A model generated the notes under the pieces. It made no database searches. It saw only the letters and a list, made by a program, of their open reading frames with translations, and was not told where the DNA came from. A stretch of DNA of 40,111 bases from DATEJJ01 sp039649115 (lineage in GTDB: Bacteria; Actinomycetota; Actinomycetes; Mycobacteriales; Micromonosporaceae), in assembly GCA_039649115.1 (NCBI GenBank), contig JBBWZQ010000064.1:1-40111 (forward strand), written 5' to 3'. A program made the position numbers and the translations under genes. This document shows positions 13,886 through 21,650 of the stretch, one piece after another (the stretch's first letter is position 1; each line of letters begins with the position of its first letter).

Positions 13886-14938
13886 GTGTACGTGTCGCTG
13901 AAAGAAGTCGCGGCGCGGGCCGGGGTCAGCTTCCAGACCGCCAGCAAGGTGCTCAACGGCAACCGGCGCGTGGTCTCGGCGCAGACGCGGGCCCGCATCC
14001 TCGCTGCCGCCGACGAACTCGGGTACCTGCGCAACGCGGTGGCACACGCCCTGGTGACGCGGTCCACGTACACCATCGGCATCATCGCCGACGACCTGTC
14101 CGACTGGGTCCTCGCGCAGTTCGTCGTCGGTGCCGAGCAGGAGGCGCGGCGGGCCGGGCACGCCGTCCTGATCAGCACCGCGCACCGCGACGCGGCGGAC
14201 GTCGGGGGCAGCGTGCGCCGGCTGCTGGAGCGGCGGGTCGACGGCATCCTCGCGGCGGCGCCGAGCCTGGAGGACATGGCCGGGGTCGGCGACCTGCTGC
14301 GCGGGCCGGTACCGGCGGCGAGCATCCACCACGTCCCCGGCGGCGCGGTGCCGGTCGTCGGCTCCGACCACGGCCGCACCGGCCGGCTGGCCGCCGAGCA
14401 CCTGCACGTGCTCGGGCACCGCCGGGTGGCCACGATCGCCGGCCCGGCCGGGCGCCGGGTGTCGCGCTCCCGGCTGCGCGGCTTCCGCTGCGCGCTGGAC
14501 GCGGCCGGGATCGCCCTGCCGCCGGCCGCGGTCGTCGAGGCCGACTGGACCCCGGACGGTGGGTACGCCGCCACGCACACCCTGCTCGACCGGGACCCGT
14601 CGATCACCGCGATCTTCGCGCAGAACGACGGGATGGCCGTCGGCGTGCTGGCCGCGCTGTCCCGCCTGGGCCGGCGGGTACCCGGGGACTGCGCGGTGGT
14701 CGGCTGCGACGACCTGCCGCAGGCGCCGTTCCTGGTGCCCGCGCTGACGTCGGTGCACATCCCGTTCCGGGAGACCGGCCAGCGGGCCATGGCCCTGCTC
14801 CTCGACCGCATCGCCGGTGCCCGCCACCCGCAGCAGGTCCTGCTGCCGGTGCGGCTGGTGGTGCGCGACTCGACGGTACCCGCGGGCGCGCCGGACCGGC
14901 GCGCTCCCGCGGATGCCGTGGCACATCCACGTCCCTGA
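13886..14938 (+). CDS. LacI family transcriptional regulator
   Basis: A 350-residue repressor. GTG 13886 gives the family-typical opening VYVSLKEVAARAGVSFQTASKVLNGNRRV (HTH plus hinge helix) and has GGAAGGGGACGG upstream; ATG 13850 adds 12 residues and overlaps the operator region. The C-terminal periplasmic-binding-like domain is complete: 'TIGIIADDLSDWVLAQFVVGAEQEARRAGH', 'VVGSDHGRTGRLAAEHLHVLGHRRVATIAGP', 'IFAQNDGMAVGVLAAL' and 'VVGCDDLPQAPFLVPALTSV'. It heads the arabinoside operon and probably senses arabinose, arabino-oligosaccharides or their phosphates, releasing GCGAACGTTCGC-type sites. It is divergent from the liv operon. Confidence 0.9.
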   Translation: MYVSLKEVAARAGVSFQTASKVLNGNRRVVSAQTRARILAAADELGYLRNAVAHALVTRSTYTIGIIADDLSDWVLAQFVVGAEQEARRAGHAVLISTAHRDAADVGGSVRRLLERRVDGILAAAPSLEDMAGVGDLLRGPVPAASIHHVPGGAVPVVGSDHGRTGRLAAEHLHVLGHRRVATIAGPAGRRVSRSRLRGFRCALDAAGIALPPAAVVEADWTPDGGYAATHTLLDRDPSITAIFAQNDGMAVGVLAALSRLGRRVPGDCAVVGCDDLPQAPFLVPALTSVHIPFRETGQRAMALLLDRIAGARHPQQVLLPVRLVVRDSTVPAGAPDRRAPADAVAHPRP

Positions 14939-14961
14939 AAGAAGGAGAGGTGCGCACCCCC

Positions 14962-16353
14962 ATGCCTCCCACCCCACCGCCTCCCGTCCCACCGCCTCCC
15001 GTCCCACCGCCTCCCACCCCACCGCCTCCCGTCCCACCGGTCAGTCGCCGCAGGCTGCTGGGCAGCGCGGGGCTGGCCGCGGCCGGCGGCCTGCTGTCCG
15101 GTTGCGGGTCGCCCGCGGTCGCCGGGCTCGTCGGCGCCCGCGCGCAGGACACGCTGACGTACTGGAACCTGTTCACCGGCGGCGACGGTGGGCGCATGGT
15201 CGGGATGGAGGACAGGTACGCCAAGGCGAACCCGGCCGTGCGCCTCGCGTCCTCCACGTTCCTGTGGGGCAACCCTTACTACACGAAGCTGTCCCTGGCG
15301 ACGCTCGGCAACCGGCCGCCGCAGGTGGCGATCGCGCACCTGACCCGGGCCGCCACCCTGGCCGAGGCCGGCCTGCTGGAGACGTTCGAGGACGGCGAGC
15401 TGGCGGCGCACGGGATGAGCGTGGACAACTTCGCGCCCCGGGTGCTGCAGGCGGCGCGCCGCAACGGCAAGCTGTTCGCGATCCCGCTGGACGTCCACCC
15501 GCTGGTGCTCTACTACAACACCGACCTGTGCGCCAAGGCCGGGCTGCTGGACAGCTCCGGGAAGCTGGTCGACCTGGACGGCCCGGACAAGTTCGCCGCC
15601 GCGCTGCGCAAGGCCAAGCAGGTCACCGGGGCGTACGGGGGAGTGTGGAGCATCAACGCCGACCCGTCCACCGGGTACATCATCTTCTACAGCCTCTACC
15701 GGCAGCTGGGTGGCGAGATCCTCGCCGACCACGGCGCCAAGGTGGTGCTGGACGACGCCAAGGCCGTGCAGGTGCTGTCGTACCTGCGGGACCTCACCGT
15801 CGGGCAGAACCTGCTTCCGTCCAATGTGGACTACGGTGGCGCGACGGTCGCGTTCGCCACCGGCAAGGCCGCCTTCTACGCCGAGGGGGAGTGGGAGGTG
15901 ACCACGTTCCTCACCGCCAAGACCCCGTTCTCCATGACCCGCTTCCCGAACCTGTACGGCACCTACGCCGTACACGTCGACTCGCACATGTTCGTCATCC
16001 CGCGCCAGCCCATCCGCGACGCGGCCACCCGCCAGCGCTCCCTCGCGTTCATCAGGGCCATGCTGGACCAGAGCCTCGACTGGGCCGGCGGCGGCCACGT
16101 GCCGACCTGGCTGCCGACGGTCACCTCCGCCGGGTACCGCAACCTCAAGCCCCAGTCCAACTACGCCGACGTGGTCGACGCGGTGGCCTACGACCCGGCG
16201 GGCTGGTACGCCGGCTCCGGGTCGGACCTGACCAACGTGGTCGGCTCGCAGGTCGCCGCGGTCGAGGCCGGACAGGCCAGCCCGCAGGCGGCGGTTGCCG
16301 CGATGCGTTCGCAGCTGGAGAAGCTGGCCAGCATGCCGTCCCCGATCGCCTAG
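14962..16353 (+). CDS. Sugar ABC transporter substrate-binding lipoprotein (Tat-type)
   Basis: A 463-residue extracellular sugar-binding protein (SBP_bac_1 type). The export signal is twin-arginine, SRRRLLG at about 28-34, with a lipobox LLSGC (Cys48), so it should be folded before export and then lipid-anchored. Binding-domain motifs include 'DTLTYWNLFTGGDGGRM', 'AIPLDVHPLVLYYNTDLCAKAGL' and 'ATGKAAFYAEGEWEV'. The N-terminus is preceded by five 15-bp repeats encoding PPTPPPPVPP-like sequence. ATG 14962 is chosen; GTG 14950 is an in-frame alternative close to the GGAGAGG ribosome site. It is followed by two permeases and GH51, so arabino-oligosaccharides are the likely ligand. Confidence 0.9.
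   Translation: MPPTPPPPVPPPPVPPPPTPPPPVPPVSRRRLLGSAGLAAAGGLLSGCGSPAVAGLVGARAQDTLTYWNLFTGGDGGRMVGMEDRYAKANPAVRLASSTFLWGNPYYTKLSLATLGNRPPQVAIAHLTRAATLAEAGLLETFEDGELAAHGMSVDNFAPRVLQAARRNGKLFAIPLDVHPLVLYYNTDLCAKAGLLDSSGKLVDLDGPDKFAAALRKAKQVTGAYGGVWSINADPSTGYIIFYSLYRQLGGEILADHGAKVVLDDAKAVQVLSYLRDLTVGQNLLPSNVDYGGATVAFATGKAAFYAEGEWEVTTFLTAKTPFSMTRFPNLYGTYAVHVDSHMFVIPRQPIRDAATRQRSLAFIRAMLDQSLDWAGGGHVPTWLPTVTSAGYRNLKPQSNYADVVDAVAYDPAGWYAGSGSDLTNVVGSQVAAVEAGQASPQAAVAAMRSQLEKLASMPSPIA
14965..15039. repeat. Five-copy 15-bp tandem repeat encoding Pro-rich leader
   Basis: Five copies of CCTCCC(A/G)(C/T)CCCACCG run from the second codon of the sugar-binding protein to just before its twin-arginine motif. 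It encodes alternating P-P-T/V-P-P units. A Pro-rich cytoplasmic extension before a Tat signal is unusual and probably of recent origin. Confidence 0.9.
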
Positions 16354-16364
16354 GAGCGCCTGCC

Positions 16365-17315
16365 ATGACGACCAACACCGTGCGCGCCAAGACCGTGCGC
16401 GCCAGGACCGTGCGCCCCCGCACCGTGCGCGCCCGGCGCCGGCCCACCTCCGCCGGCTGGGGGCTGCTGGCCCCGTTCCTCGTGCTGTACCTGCTGTTCC
16501 TGATCGGCCCGACGCTGTACGGGTTCGTGATCAGCCTGTTCGACGTGAGCCTGGTGCGCTCCGGGTTGTCACACTTCGTCGGCCTGTCCAACTACCTGGA
16601 GGCCGTCCGCACCGTGGCCTTCTGGCAGTCGATGTGGCACACCGTGCTGTTCACCCTGCTCACCACGCCGCCCCTGGTGCTGGTGGCGCTCGGGCTCGCG
16701 GTGCTGACCGACCGGCTGCGCCGGCTGCGCTGGTTCTACCGGCTGGTGTTCTTCGCGCCGTACGTCGTGCCGGTGGCCGTCGCCACGCTCATCTGGACCT
16801 GGCTGTACACCCCGCAGCTCGGCCTCTACGGGAAGTGGCTGTCCACTGTGGGCATCACGCCGCCCAACTGGCTGGGCGACCCCAACTGGGCGATGCTGTC
16901 GGTCGTCATCATGACCGTGTGGTGGACCCTGGGCTTCAACTTCGTGCTGTACCTCGCCGGGCTGCAGGACATCCCGCGGGACCTGTACGAGGCCAGCTCG
17001 GTCGACGGGGCGAGCCCGTGGACCCAGCTGACCCGGATCACGGTACCGCTGCTGCGCCGTACCACGATCCTCGTGACGGTGCTGCAGATCCTCGCCTCCC
17101 TGAAGATCTTCGACCAGATCTACCTGATCACCTCCGGCAGCGGTGGCCCGAACCAGGCCATCAGGCCGGCGCTGGAGTACGTCTACGACCTGGGCTTCAC
17201 CGACTACCGCGTCGGGTACGCCTCGGCTGCCTCGATGCTGCTGTTCCTGTTGACCCTGGCGGTGTCCCTGGCCTGGCTGCTGCTGGTCCGCCGCTCGGGC
17301 GAGGAGGGGGTGTGA
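16365..17315 (+). CDS. Sugar ABC transporter permease (MalF/UgpA type)
   Basis: A 316-residue inner-membrane permease with six main hydrophobic spans ('WGLLAPFLVLYLLFLIGPTLYG' first). The cytoplasmic EAA loop reads 'DLYEASSVDGASPWTQLTRITVPLL', the site that docks the ATPase. The N-terminus before the first span is four 15-bp repeats giving TVRAK, TVRAR, TVRPR, TVRAR, a strongly basic tail. It begins 11 bases after the binding-protein stop and ends one base before the next permease start, so the genes form one operon. Confidence 0.93.
   Translation: MTTNTVRAKTVRARTVRPRTVRARRRPTSAGWGLLAPFLVLYLLFLIGPTLYGFVISLFDVSLVRSGLSHFVGLSNYLEAVRTVAFWQSMWHTVLFTLLTTPPLVLVALGLAVLTDRLRRLRWFYRLVFFAPYVVPVAVATLIWTWLYTPQLGLYGKWLSTVGITPPNWLGDPNWAMLSVVIMTVWWTLGFNFVLYLAGLQDIPRDLYEASSVDGASPWTQLTRITVPLLRRTTILVTVLQILASLKIFDQIYLITSGSGGPNQAIRPALEYVYDLGFTDYRVGYASAASMLLFLLTLAVSLAWLLLVRRSGEEGV
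16377..16436. repeat. Four-copy 15-bp tandem repeat encoding basic N-tail of permease
   Basis: Copies of ACCGTGCGCGCCAGG at 16377-16391, 16392-16406, 16407-16421 and 16422-16436, diverged at a few positions. Each encodes TVR(A/P)(K/R). The repeats lie in the cytoplasmic tail, in frame. Confidence 0.9.
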
Positions 17316-17316
17316 C

Positions 17317-18207
17317 ATGGCCACGACAAGCGTGACCGTCGGCCGCGAGGCACGCACCCGTGCCTCGGCGGTACCGGCGGGCGACGCGCTCACCCGCTGG
17401 TACAACGGATTCTGCCTCAGCGTCCTGCTGGTCTTCGCCGCGGTGTGGCTGATCCCGCTGCTGTGGGCGGTGGACACCTCGCTGCGGCCGGAGGGCGAGA
17501 TCGCGACGAACCCGACCAGCTGGTGGTCGAGCCATTTCAGCCTGGACGCGTACCGCGCCGTGTGGAACGCCGGCGACATGCCGAAGTGGTACCTCAACAG
17601 CGCCATCACGGCGGTGCTCTCCGCCGCCGCGGCGGTGGTCGTCGCGAGCATGGCCGGCTTCGCGCTGTCCAAAGTGGACTTCTCCGGGCGGCGCTGGATG
17701 TTCCTGCTGGTGCTGGCCGGCATCATGATCCCGCCGCAGGTGCTCATCGTGCCGATGTTCCGGGAGTTCGGCGCCATGCACCTGCTCAACACGTACTGGT
17801 CGATCATCCTGCCGGCCATCCCGACCCCGCTGGCGGTCTTCGTGTTCAAGCAGTTCTTCGACGGCCTGCCCACCGACCTCGTGGAGGCCGCCCAGATGGA
17901 CGGCGCGAGCTGGTGGCGGGTGTACCGGCGCATCTGCCTGCCGCTGACCCGGCCGGCCATCTCGGCGGTCGCCATCTTCACGTTCGTGTGGACGTGGAAC
18001 GCCTTCCTGTGGCCCCTGCTCACGCTGTCCAGCCCGGACGTGATGACCATTCCGGTGGGGTTGGGCACCGTGCAGAGCGCCTTCGGCATCCACTACGCCC
18101 AGATCATGGCCTCGGCCGTGCTCGGCGCGCTGCCGTTGCTGGTCGTGTTCATCGTCTTCCAGCGCCGGATCGTGGAGGGCATCGTGGGCACCGGACTGAA
18201 GGGCTGA
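17317..18207 (+). CDS. Sugar ABC transporter permease (MalG/UgpE type)
   Basis: A 296-residue partner permease. ATG 17317 has GAGGAGGGGG just upstream, inside the end of the preceding gene. Six spans are evident, with a large loop 'TSLRPEGEIATNPTSWWSSHFSLDAYR' and the EAA loop 'DLVEAAQMDGASWWRVYRRICLPLTRPAIS'. The tail 'VFQRRIVEGIVGTGLKG' is the usual MalG-type ending. No ATPase gene follows, so energy probably comes from a shared MsiK-like ATPase encoded elsewhere, as is usual in actinobacteria. Confidence 0.93.
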   Translation: MATTSVTVGREARTRASAVPAGDALTRWYNGFCLSVLLVFAAVWLIPLLWAVDTSLRPEGEIATNPTSWWSSHFSLDAYRAVWNAGDMPKWYLNSAITAVLSAAAAVVVASMAGFALSKVDFSGRRWMFLLVLAGIMIPPQVLIVPMFREFGAMHLLNTYWSIILPAIPTPLAVFVFKQFFDGLPTDLVEAAQMDGASWWRVYRRICLPLTRPAISAVAIFTFVWTWNAFLWPLLTLSSPDVMTIPVGLGTVQSAFGIHYAQIMASAVLGALPLLVVFIVFQRRIVEGIVGTGLKG

Positions 18208-18210
18208 CAG

Positions 18211-19707
18211 GTGGCCGCAGCCCGCATCACACTCGATCCCGCGTACACGGTCGCCGAGGTCGACCCGCGGTTGTACGGCAGCTTCGTGGAGCACCTGGGC
18301 CGGTGCGTGTACACCGGCATCGTCGAACCCGACCATCCCAAGGCCGACGCGGCCGGCTTCCGGTCCGACGTGGCGGATCTGGTACGGGACCTCGACGTGC
18401 CGATCGTCCGGTACCCGGGCGGCAACTTCGTCTCCGGGTACCGGTGGGAGGACGGGGTGGGGCCGGTGGCGGACCGGCCCGCGCGGCTGGACCTCGCCTG
18501 GCGCTCGGTGGAGTCCAACCGGTTCGGCACCGACGAGTTCGTGGCCTGGTGCGCACTGGTGGGCAGCGCGCCGATGCTCGCCGTCAACCTCGGCACCCGG
18601 GGCGTGGCGGCGGCCTGCGCGCTGGTCGAGTACTGCAACCACCCGGGCGGCTCGTACTGGTCGGACCTGCGGGTGCGCAACGGGCACCGGGAGCCGCACC
18701 GGGTGCGTACCTGGTGCCTGGGCAACGAGATGGACGGCCCGTGGCAGATCGGGCACAAGACGGCGCTGGAGTACGGCCGGCTTGCCGCCGAGACGGCCAA
18801 GGCGATGCGCCTGGTCGATCCGGGCGTGGAGCTGGTGGCGTGCGGCTCGTCGCACCACCGGATGCCCACCTTCGGCGCGTGGGAGGCCGAGGTCCTGTCA
18901 CATTGCTACGAGTACGTCGACCACGTCTCGCTGCACGCGTACTACGAGGAGCGGCCCGGCGACCGGGGCAGCTTCCTGGCCTGCGCGATGGACATGGACG
19001 CGATGATCGAGGACGTCGTGTCCACAGTGGACCACGTACGGGCGAGGGGCCGGCACCGCAAGCGGCTGGCGCTGTCGTTCGACGAGTGGAACGTGTGGTA
19101 CATGTCCCGGCGGGGCACCGAGCCGGACTGGGAGCAGGCGCCCCGGCTGCTGGAGGACGTCTACAGCGTGGTCGACGCGGTGGTGGTGGGCAACCTGCTG
19201 ATCAGCCTGCTGCGCCACGCCGACCGGGTGCGCATCGGCTGCCTGGCGCAGCTGGTCAACGTGATCGCGCCGATCGCCACCGAGCCCGGCGGCCCGGCCT
19301 GGCGGCAGACCACCTACCACCCGTTCGCCCTGACCAGCCGGTACGGGCGGGGCACGGTGCTGCGGACCCTGGTGGACTCGCCGCGGTACCAGACGCACTG
19401 GTTCGGCGAGACCCCGGTGCTGGACGCGGTGGCGGTGCGGCGCGCCGAGCCGGACGAGGTCACCGTGTTCGCGGTCAACCGCGACCAGCGGGAGTCCCTG
19501 CCGGTACGGCTGGACCTGCGCGGCTTCCCGGCGCTGCGCCGCGCGACGCACACCGTGCTGGCCGACGCGGATCCATCGGCGGTCAACACCGCCGCGGACC
19601 CGGACCGGGTGGTGCCCCGGCAGGGTGAGCCGGTGCCGGTCACCGACGGCGCGCTGGAGCTGGCGCTCCCGCCGCTGTCCTGGAACATGCTCCGGCTCGG
19701 TCCCTGA
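18211..19707 (+). CDS. GH51 alpha-L-arabinofuranosidase
   Basis: A 498-residue enzyme that removes terminal alpha-L-arabinofuranosyl groups from arabino-oligosaccharides. The catalytic acid/base is Glu173 in 'WCLGNEMDGPWQ' and the nucleophile is Glu292 in 'LSFDEWNVWY'. Other GH51 features are 'GSFVEHLGRCVYTGI', 'RYPGGNFVSGYRWEDGVGP', 'HVSLHAYYEE' and the C-terminal beta-sandwich ('PPLSWNMLRLGP'). No signal peptide is seen, so it acts on imported sugars. GTG 18211 comes three bases after the permease stop, as the last gene of the operon controlled by the LacI protein. Confidence 0.95.
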   Translation: MAAARITLDPAYTVAEVDPRLYGSFVEHLGRCVYTGIVEPDHPKADAAGFRSDVADLVRDLDVPIVRYPGGNFVSGYRWEDGVGPVADRPARLDLAWRSVESNRFGTDEFVAWCALVGSAPMLAVNLGTRGVAAACALVEYCNHPGGSYWSDLRVRNGHREPHRVRTWCLGNEMDGPWQIGHKTALEYGRLAAETAKAMRLVDPGVELVACGSSHHRMPTFGAWEAEVLSHCYEYVDHVSLHAYYEERPGDRGSFLACAMDMDAMIEDVVSTVDHVRARGRHRKRLALSFDEWNVWYMSRRGTEPDWEQAPRLLEDVYSVVDAVVVGNLLISLLRHADRVRIGCLAQLVNVIAPIATEPGGPAWRQTTYHPFALTSRYGRGTVLRTLVDSPRYQTHWFGETPVLDAVAVRRAEPDEVTVFAVNRDQRESLPVRLDLRGFPALRRATHTVLADADPSAVNTAADPDRVVPRQGEPVPVTDGALELALPPLSWNMLRLGP

Positions 19708-19717
19708 CGCGCGGTCG

Positions 19718-19749
19718 CGCCCGGGCCCGAGCGTGGAATCCGGGCCGGG
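19718..19749 (+). terminator. Possible hairpin after GH51
   Basis: A GC-only stem with a bulge (CGCCCGGGCCCG pairing with CCGGGCCGGG) begins 11 bases past the GH51 stop. It is plausible as the operon terminator but imperfect. The rest of the gap up to 19914 shows no convincing gene. Confidence 0.35.
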
Positions 19750-19914
19750 TGCCGTCGAGCGCGGCGGGGAGTCGCTGTGGCAGCGCGCGGCTGGGCGCTC
19801 GTGCTGCGGGCCAGCAGACCCGACGTGGACCGCGCCATCGGCCTCGGCACGACCGCAGGCTGACCGCGTGGTTCACTGATCGGCGGGTGAGCGCAGATGA
19901 TGGCAGGAGGCGGG

Positions 19915-20370
19915 ATGGGTCACGAGGTGTCCGTGCGGAGCGTCGCGGCGCGTCCGACCGCGGTGGTGGCGGCGAGGACGACGTGGCCGGAGTTCCCCAC
20001 GCTGTGGAAGGTCCTGCTCGACGAGGTTTGGGCGTGCCTGCGTGCGGGTGGCGTGAACCGAGGTTGTCCCAACGTCATGCTGTACCGGGACGACGTGCCC
20101 AACGTCGAGGTGGGTGTCGAACTGCGCCGGCCGTGCCCGCTCACCGGACGGGTCGTGGCGTCGACGTTGCCCGCCGGCCGGGTCGCGGCGACCGTCCACC
20201 GCGGCCCGTACGCGGGCCTCGGGTCGGCGCACCGCGCGGTGCTGGAGTGGTGTGCCGCGCAGGGGCTGCCGCCGGCGGGCCCGAGGTGGGAGATCTACGG
20301 GCCGCACCGCGATGACCCGGCCGAGATCGAGACCGAGGTGTACTACCTGCTGGACGGCCCGCCGCCGTGA
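19915..20370 (+). CDS. GyrI-like effector-binding domain protein
   Basis: A 151-residue single-domain protein. ATG 19915 has GGAGG four bases upstream; ATGs at 19897 and 19900 lack an SD. The sequence runs 'MGHEVSVRSVAARPTAVVAARTTWPEF', 'VEVGVELRRPCPLTGRVVASTLPAGRVAATVHRGPYAGLGSAHRAVLEWCAAQGL' and 'PRWEIYGPHRDDPAEIETEVYYLL', the pattern of the AraC_E_bind/GyrI-like (PF06445) fold. Stand-alone members bind or hydrolyse hydrophobic or cationic small molecules. It overlaps the next gene by four bases (GTGA), so the two are translated together. Confidence 0.85.
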   Translation: MGHEVSVRSVAARPTAVVAARTTWPEFPTLWKVLLDEVWACLRAGGVNRGCPNVMLYRDDVPNVEVGVELRRPCPLTGRVVASTLPAGRVAATVHRGPYAGLGSAHRAVLEWCAAQGLPPAGPRWEIYGPHRDDPAEIETEVYYLLDGPPP

Positions 20371-21284
20371 CCGAGCAGTCGCATGTGGACGGTCGCGCCG
20401 GGATCGACGCCGGGTTGGTGCGGCGCCTGATCGCGAGCCAGTTTCCCCAGTGGAGCGGGCTGCCGGTGACACCGGTCGAGGTCGACGGTTGGGACAACCG
20501 CACGTACCGCCTCGGCGACGAGATGACCGTACGCCTGCCGACCGCCCCGTCCTACGTACCGGCGGTCGGCAAGGAACATCGATGGCTGCCCGTCCTCGCG
20601 CGGTCGCTGCCCGTTCCGGTTCCGGTACCACTGGCCAGGGGAGCACCGGGCGAAGGGTACCCGTACAGCTGGTCGATCCGCCGCTGGCTGGACGGCCGGA
20701 CCGCCCGTGTCGACAACGTCGCGGACCTGTCCGCGTTCGCGACCTCGGTCGCCGACTTCGTCCTCGCCCTGCAACGCATCGACGCGACCGGCGGGCCACC
20801 GGCGGGCGCGCACAGCTTCTACCGGGGCGCGTCGCTGGCGCACTACGAGGAGGAGACCCGGCGTGCCCTTGCCACGTTGGACGGTCGCATCGACACCGGC
20901 CGGGCGGCGGCCGTGTGGGCCGCCGCCCGCGGCGCCACCTGGCACGGGCCGCCGGTGTGGTTCCACGGCGACATCGCCGCCGGCAACCTGCTGGTCCGCG
21001 ACGGAAAGCTGGCCGCCGTCCTCGACTTCGGGACGTCGGGCGTCGGTGACCCCGCCTGCGACCTGGTGATCGCCTGGACGTTGTTCTCGGGTGACAGCCG
21101 GGAAGCCTTCCGCGGCGCCGTCGGCCAGGACCCGGCCACCTGGGCACGCGCCCGCGGCTGGGCGCTGTGGAAGGCGCTCATCACGCTGGCCGGGGACACG
21201 GACACCAACGACGAGCGCGCCGGCGTCAACCACCACGTGATCGACGAGATCCTCGCCGACGCGCGAGTCTACTGTGGACGTTGA
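20367..21284 (+). CDS. APH family phosphotransferase
   Basis: A 305-residue protein of the aminoglycoside phosphotransferase/choline kinase-like fold. The catalytic loop is 'VWFHGDIAAGNLLV' (HxDxxxxN) and the metal-binding segment is 'LAAVLDFGTSGVGDPACDL'. An N-lobe with 'VEVDGWDNRTYRLGDEMTVRLP' precedes it. It could phosphorylate an antibiotic, a sugar or another small metabolite; the family does not say which. The GTG start overlaps the GyrI-like gene, suggesting both act on the same kind of compound. I see no regulator immediately upstream. Confidence 0.9.
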   Translation: MTEQSHVDGRAGIDAGLVRRLIASQFPQWSGLPVTPVEVDGWDNRTYRLGDEMTVRLPTAPSYVPAVGKEHRWLPVLARSLPVPVPVPLARGAPGEGYPYSWSIRRWLDGRTARVDNVADLSAFATSVADFVLALQRIDATGGPPAGAHSFYRGASLAHYEEETRRALATLDGRIDTGRAAAVWAAARGATWHGPPVWFHGDIAAGNLLVRDGKLAAVLDFGTSGVGDPACDLVIAWTLFSGDSREAFRGAVGQDPATWARARGWALWKALITLAGDTDTNDERAGVNHHVIDEILADARVYCGR

Positions 21285-21316
21285 GTCGACCATGATGGCC
21301 GGGATAGGATACGTAC

Positions 21317-21478
21317 ATGTGTACGGGTGGCGCACAGAGGCTGATGACCCGGCTGCGCGCCGATCTCGACGAGCTGGCCATGCTGGGCGCGACTCGACTG
21401 TCCGATGTGGAACTGCTGGATGCGCTCGCCGAGGTCCACACCGCGGTGTGCCGGCGCAGGCGGTGCAGACGAGCCTGA
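21317..21478 (+). CDS. 53-residue ORF resembling the start of DUF222/HNH proteins (likely remnant)
   Basis: ATG 21317 opens a short frame with a central 'LMTRLRADLDELAMLGATRLSDVELLDALAEVHTAV' and a basic tail 'CRRRRCRRA'. The segment looks like the N-terminal helical part of DUF222/13E12-type HNH endonucleases, which are normally several hundred residues and mobile. Here it stops early and is followed by a tandem repeat array, so a truncated relic is likely. A GTACA-TG-TGTAC symmetry lies over the start. It may be non-functional. Confidence 0.35.
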   Translation: MCTGGAQRLMTRLRADLDELAMLGATRLSDVELLDALAEVHTAVCRRRRCRRA

Positions 21479-21508
21479 CAGGCGCCGCGCACCGGCGTGG
21501 TGGTTCCC

Positions 21509-21587
21509 CTCGAATACCAGGCCCCTCGAATTCCAGGCCGCTCGAATTCCAGGCCGCTCGAATTCCAGGCCGCTCGAATCCAGGCCG
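21509..21587. repeat. Five-copy 16-bp intergenic tandem repeat
   Basis: Units of CTCGAATTCCAGGCCG at 21525-21540, 21541-21556 and 21557-21572 are identical. The first (21509-21524) and last (21573-21587, one base short) are diverged. The unit length is not a multiple of three, and the array lies outside any convincing gene, between the DUF222-like remnant and the DUF5666-like gene. Confidence 0.92.
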
Positions 21588-21650
21588 CGACGCCGTGGCC
21601 CGCTTCTACGCCAGCGTCATCCGCCCGGGCCCGAGGTGTCCCTCCCCAAG

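Noticed and set aside
19749..19863. Short GTG-started frame between GH51 and the GyrI-like gene
   Set aside because: Only about 28 residues, no ribosome site of note, no similarity recognised.
21509..21587. Possible CRISPR array
   Set aside because: The units are directly adjacent with no spacers, only 16 bp long, and no cas gene is present.
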